From Marsupella aquatica (taxonomy: Eukaryota; Marchantiophyta): a DNA stretch of 64,000 nt. This document shows positions 60,823 to 64,000 of this stretch, piece by piece. The number at the start of each line of letters is the position of its first letter. Position 1 is the stretch's first letter. Where the stretch lies: contig OZ316896.1 of the NCBI GenBank assembly GCA_973895155.1, positions 22,444,001-22,508,000 of the forward strand, in the 5' to 3' direction. The translations under genes were made by a program, and so were the position numbers. The notes below the pieces were generated by a model, which did no database searches, was not told the origin of the DNA, and saw only the letters and a list, made by a program, of their open reading frames with translations.

Positions 60823-61015
60823 CTCGCTGCTCGCGATAGAGCAGGCGACCGATCGAATTGCTCGATGTGGAGGATTTGAGGCTCCGCTTCCCACGCTGAG
60901 AAAAACTGGAATCGATCCGTGGAACGAACACTACGATAGAATCGATGAATACGTGAGGCGATAGAACAATGCAAAGAGTACTTTGCTTCAAAGGCAATAA
61001 AACTGGAGGCGGTAA
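60823..61015. promoter_or_regulatory. 5' UTR / proximal promoter of the NKAP gene
   Basis: Upstream of the minus-strand start. No TATA box stands out, which is common for housekeeping genes. Confidence 0.3.
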
Positions 61016-61143
61016 TAAGGGTCGTTTTACAGCATCTGGAGATCCTTATTTTAGGGATGAGGGCTAAAATAAGGGTGGTTTTAAAGCATCTCCAACCCAA
61101 TGGGGGTTATCCTATACAATATGGCTTATTGTATAGGATAACC
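61016..61143. repeat. Double hairpin with GCATCTNCAACCC motif, possible small DNA element
   Basis: Two perfect hairpins: CCTTATTTTAG/CTAAAATAAGG (61044-61074) and GGTTATCCTATACAAT/ATTGTATAGGATAACC (61105-61120 and 61128-61143, 7-nt loop). Each is preceded by a copy of AAGGGTSGTTTTAMAGCATCT. The AGCATCTCCAACCC word is common at plant element ends. Confidence 0.75.
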
Positions 61144-62090
61144 CTCTTTTAGTCTGGGGTCAGTGGGCCCTAACCTGGCTGACCAGGTTACTACCAAATC
61201 CTGACAGGAGGGAGCTGGGAAGGATTTGGAAGGAACCAAGGAAACCCGGTTAGGCCTTGTAATAGCCATCAAAAAATGGATTGACGTTTGTAACGGGTGA
61301 TCCCCGGTTCAGCCACAGGTGAAGTGACATTGGTTTCAAGGTTCCAATTAGAGAGTAGGAGCCCTAGGAATCTGTGGAATGTGTAGGGTAACCCATCCCC
61401 AAGAGGGGGTAATGGGATGTAATGCCAGAGGGCGCTGAGCTCGAGGGGGTTACATCCATTATCCCCAAGTGGGAATGAGTTACCGAGCATAAAGCCTGAG
61501 TAAATCTTTACAGAACATTCAGTTCAATTTGACACACTAAAAGTTTGATCTATCATTGTCTACCACTTGCAGTTACCTTATTTCTCATTCAAATTTCATA
61601 ATCCCCAGGCCAAGCTGGCCCAGGGGTTCAGTGGCTTCACCTGGGGGTAATGTCTCATAACCTGGTACACAGAAAGAAAGAAAAAAATTCACGAGGGGTT
61701 TATGAGGACTAGTAAGGGTGGCTTTAGAGCATCTGCAACCCTAAGTGCTTTCTCTTATAGGGTATTATTAGGGGATTAACTTTCATAACCCGGTGATTGC
61801 CGGTTCAGCAACTGGTGAAATGACACGAGTTTCAAGTGTCTAATCAGAGAGTAGGAGGCCTAGGCGTCTGCGGAATGGGGACTAGTAAGGGTGGTTTTAG
61901 AGCATCTGCAACCCTACATGGTTTCTCTTATAGGGTATTATTAAATACCCAATGTTATATATTGAAAACCATTCTTTCATTACTGGGTCCCAAGAGCTAA
62001 ATAGAAAGTTATTTCATTTCCTTGCCTCCTAGGCCAGCCCACATGCCTCTATGGGGCGCCCTTGGATGGGGGGGGGGGGGATGTTTGGGG
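61144..62090. repeat. Dispersed repeat blocks
   Basis: Block 1, GTGATYSCCGGTTCAGC with GAGAGTAGGAGSCCTAGG, occurs at 61274-61381 and 61786-61880. Block 2, AAGGGTGGYTTTAGAGCATC with TGCAACCCTA and CTCTTATAGGGTATTATTA, occurs at 61712-61775 and 61886-61946. A run of 13 G lies at 62068-62080. No gene recognised. Confidence 0.7.
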
Positions 62091-62448
62091 CAAGGAGCCT
62101 TCTCATTATAATGTGTCCGTTTGCACCATGGGAGTCTGAAGTTTGGTCTAACTTATTCTTTTTGGTATGTACCGTACACCCAGAACATCAAGATCATCCA
62201 TTTTTTACAAGCAATTTAATCTAAAGTGAAAAAAATTGATTTTGAAAACCTACAAAAATTAGTGTTAGGGAACACTCATTCTTGCATAACTTCAATCAGG
62301 GTGAACAGTGTAGGTGATCATCTAATCTCCTGTCAATTGTGGAAGCCCAAAGAACTGTGGAATTCATTGTTTAAGCTTGTGATTGAGAGTAGATGGCAGG
62401 GTTCAACCGAGGCTTAACATGCAACAAAAGTGGAGTCGTTGGAAGAGG
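62091..62448 (-). repeat. Duplicated segment carrying the P450 3' end
   Basis: This segment matches 62449-62549 plus 62819-63085 with few differences. The second copy is split by a 269-bp insertion. Together they form a head-to-tail tandem duplication of about 360 bp. Confidence 0.9.
62371..62442 (-). pseudogene. Truncated P450 C-terminal copy (24 codons)
   Basis: Minus-strand codons give TPLLLHVKPRLNPAIYSQSQ and A plus stop, almost identical to the end of the P450 at 63014 (TPLLLRAKPRLNPAIYSQSQ and A). Only the last codons and the 3' flank were copied, so it cannot encode an enzyme; it could supply an alternative polyadenylation region. Confidence 0.92.
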
Positions 62449-62549
62449 CAAGGAGCCTTCTGATTATAATGTGTCCCTTTGTATCATGGGAGTCTGAAGT
62501 TTGGTCTAACTTATTCTTTTTGGTATGCACTGTACACCCAGAACATCAA

Positions 62550-62818
62550 CTTATTTGGAAAGGTGCGAATTGAATTCCATTTTGGAGACTCATCTACACT
62601 GTTCACCGTAATTAGTGTGACTAACACTAATTCAAGAGCACCCATTTTTAGGGTCTATTTGCAAATTAAATGTTAGTCACACTAATTTTGTGCTAACATT
62701 ATTTTTGCGCACATGTATTAGTGTTATAGTGGTCTTAAGAGTGTAAAAAATAGAAGGAAGAAAACTATGTAGAAAAAATACATTAGTGTTACTTTGGAGT
62801 CAAGATCATCCATTTGGA
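62550..62818. mobile_element. 269-bp palindrome-bearing insertion in the P450 3' flank
   Basis: Present only in the gene-proximal copy of the duplication. It contains the hairpin AATTAGTGT/ACACTAATT (62610-62632) and repeated ATTAGTGTT words, related to 12653-12694. It also shares inverted similarity with 62888-62950 (ACACTGTTCACC versus GGTGAACAGTGT). Its right side is a 20-bp direct repeat TTTGGAGTCAAGATCATCCA at 62793-62812 and 62813-62832. MITE-like, but terminal repeats are not resolved. Confidence 0.5.
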
Positions 62819-63013
62819 GTCAAGATCATCCATTTTTTACAAGCAACTTAAACTAAAGTGAAAAAAAATTATTTTGTAAACCTACAAAAATTAGTGTTAG
62901 GGAACACTCATTCTTGCATAACTTCAATTAGGGTGAACAGTGTAGGTGATAATTAGGTGATAATCTAATCTCCTGTCAATTGTGGAAGCCCAAAGAACTG
63001 TGGAATTCATTGT

Positions 63014-64000
63014 TTAAGCTTGTGATTGAGAGTAGATAGCAGGGTTCAACCGAGGCTTAGCACGCAACAAAAGTGGAGTCGCTGGACGAGACAAGGTAGT
63101 AATCACCTCCGCCTTGTCAATGTCGTCGATTGTCTTCCCAGGTAGCGGACTCCAATCAAAGGCATGAGCGAGAGTGGCAATCACTCTCTGAACCGTCAGC
63201 AGCCCCATCGGAGCCGCTGGACACTTCCGCCTCCCACTTCCGAATGGAAGCAAGCTGAAGAGATTCCCCTCTGTGATATTGATCTTTTCCTTCGAGTTCA
63301 TGAACCTCTCAGGATTGAACTTCTCAGGGTCTTCCCAGTTAAGAGGGTCCCGAGCAATGAGTTCAACGTACACAAAGACAGTTGTGTTGGCAGGGACGAA
63401 GAACCCTTGCACGGTCGTTGCTTCTGCGGAGAAGTGGGAGACCAAGAGAGGAACAGGAGGGTGCAACCGAAGGGTCTCATGAATAACAGCTTGAAAATAT
63501 GGCAGCTTGGGGTAATCAGACTCCTCCACGGGTCGCTCTTTGCCAACTACTTCGTCCATCTCCTTTTGCAGCTTGGTGAGACAATCTGAGCAAAAATTGG
63601 CAAGGCATCTTAAATGTCAACAACTATTTTACAGCTTCGAAAGGGTCTCTCTCTACGCATCAGAATACGTGAGTCGATTGGATTTCTAGTTGTTCTCTTC
63701 ATTTTGTTGCGAGCCTGGTTGCGAGCATGTTGTGTCGTGTTGTATTGTGTGACTTATTGCACGTGATTAATTGGATACCGTCATGGACTTAGCGAGTCAT
63801 GGTCCGAAAGCTTTCTTGTACTCAGGGGGCGGCAAGATGTACGGTACAACGAAAAGGAAGTGATCACAACAATTTTCCAGATTCCCTTTTACCTGGATTT
63901 GTGACGAGCTCCAGGATACCCCACTCTGCAGTGATAGCACTACTGTCCGTTCCTCCAACTAGCATGTCGAAAAGAGAGCCCAAAACAGCGTTCTCAGAAA
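63014..64000 (-). CDS. Cytochrome P450 (A-type, CYP71-clan-like), 3' part
   Basis: ER-anchored heme monooxygenase; substrate unknown. Two exons are visible, 63893 to beyond 64000 and 63014-63585. They join in phase (G plus AT = Asp) through the intron 63586-63892. Seen in order: the I-helix oxygen-activation motif GGTDSS; NPDCLTKLQKEMDEVVG; the K-helix ETLR; the PPVPLL and FNPERF (PERF) segments; the heme loop PFGSGRRKCPAAP with the Cys ligand; and a C terminus ending SQSQA. Odd: the residue two after the heme Cys is Ala, where the FxxGxRxCxG consensus has Gly. The N-terminal half, with membrane anchor, lies outside the window. The 3' flank takes part in a tandem duplication. Confidence 0.95.

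Overview
This is nuclear DNA of a land plant. It carries multi-exon genes with GT-AG introns, an auxin response factor, a chromosomal Ty1/copia retrotransposon primed by initiator tRNA-Met, and a plant-type TTTAGGG telomere motif. The ARF is a class A (ARF6/8-type) member. A transporter that resembles animal NHE8, and a hydrolase fragment of the SERAC1-like type, make a non-seed plant (bryophyte grade or lycophyte) more likely than a flowering plant. That is inference; I cannot name the species.

Layout: (1) 0.03-5.6 kb, + strand: a complete 14-exon ARF of 931 residues. (2) 5.6-17.6 kb: a possible small spliced gene (7.2-7.6 kb), several eroded tandem arrays, a roughly 290-bp insertion and a solo copia LTR. 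(3) 17.7-21.4 kb, - strand: a 7-exon CPA1 Na+(K+)/H+ exchanger of 563 residues. (4) 21.4-29.7 kb: repeats and an orphan exon encoding a transmembrane helix. (5) 29.7-33.7 kb, - strand: a 6-exon vacuolar-type beta-fructofuranosidase (invertase family) of 658 residues. It has the classic 9-nt mini-exon and an altered active-site motif. (6) 34-42.7 kb: tRNA-like sequence, satellites and relic LTRs. (7) 42.7-49.3 kb: a nearly intact Ty1/copia element (coding strand -) inserted in a satellite, with 5-bp target duplication CCCTT. (8) 49.3-58 kb: repeats and a broken alpha/beta-hydrolase fragment. (9) 58.6-60.8 kb, - strand: a 2-exon NKAP-family gene. (10) 61-64 kb: hairpin-rich repeats, a duplicated 3' end of a cytochrome P450, and the P450 itself (- strand, cut by the window end).

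The genes do not form a pathway or cluster. They cover auxin transcription, endomembrane ion/pH homeostasis, sucrose/fructan metabolism, nuclear RNA processing and oxidative metabolism. The intergenic DNA is shaped by one copia family (one full element plus three solo or relic LTRs) and by old tandem arrays. The observations I rate highest are the invertase motif with Tyr, Ser and Cys at positions tied to fructosyltransferase-like behaviour, the MYB-type repeats in the copia U3, and the tandem duplication of the P450 3' end. All exon joins were worked out by eye from frame continuity, splice sites and family knowledge; no database search was run.
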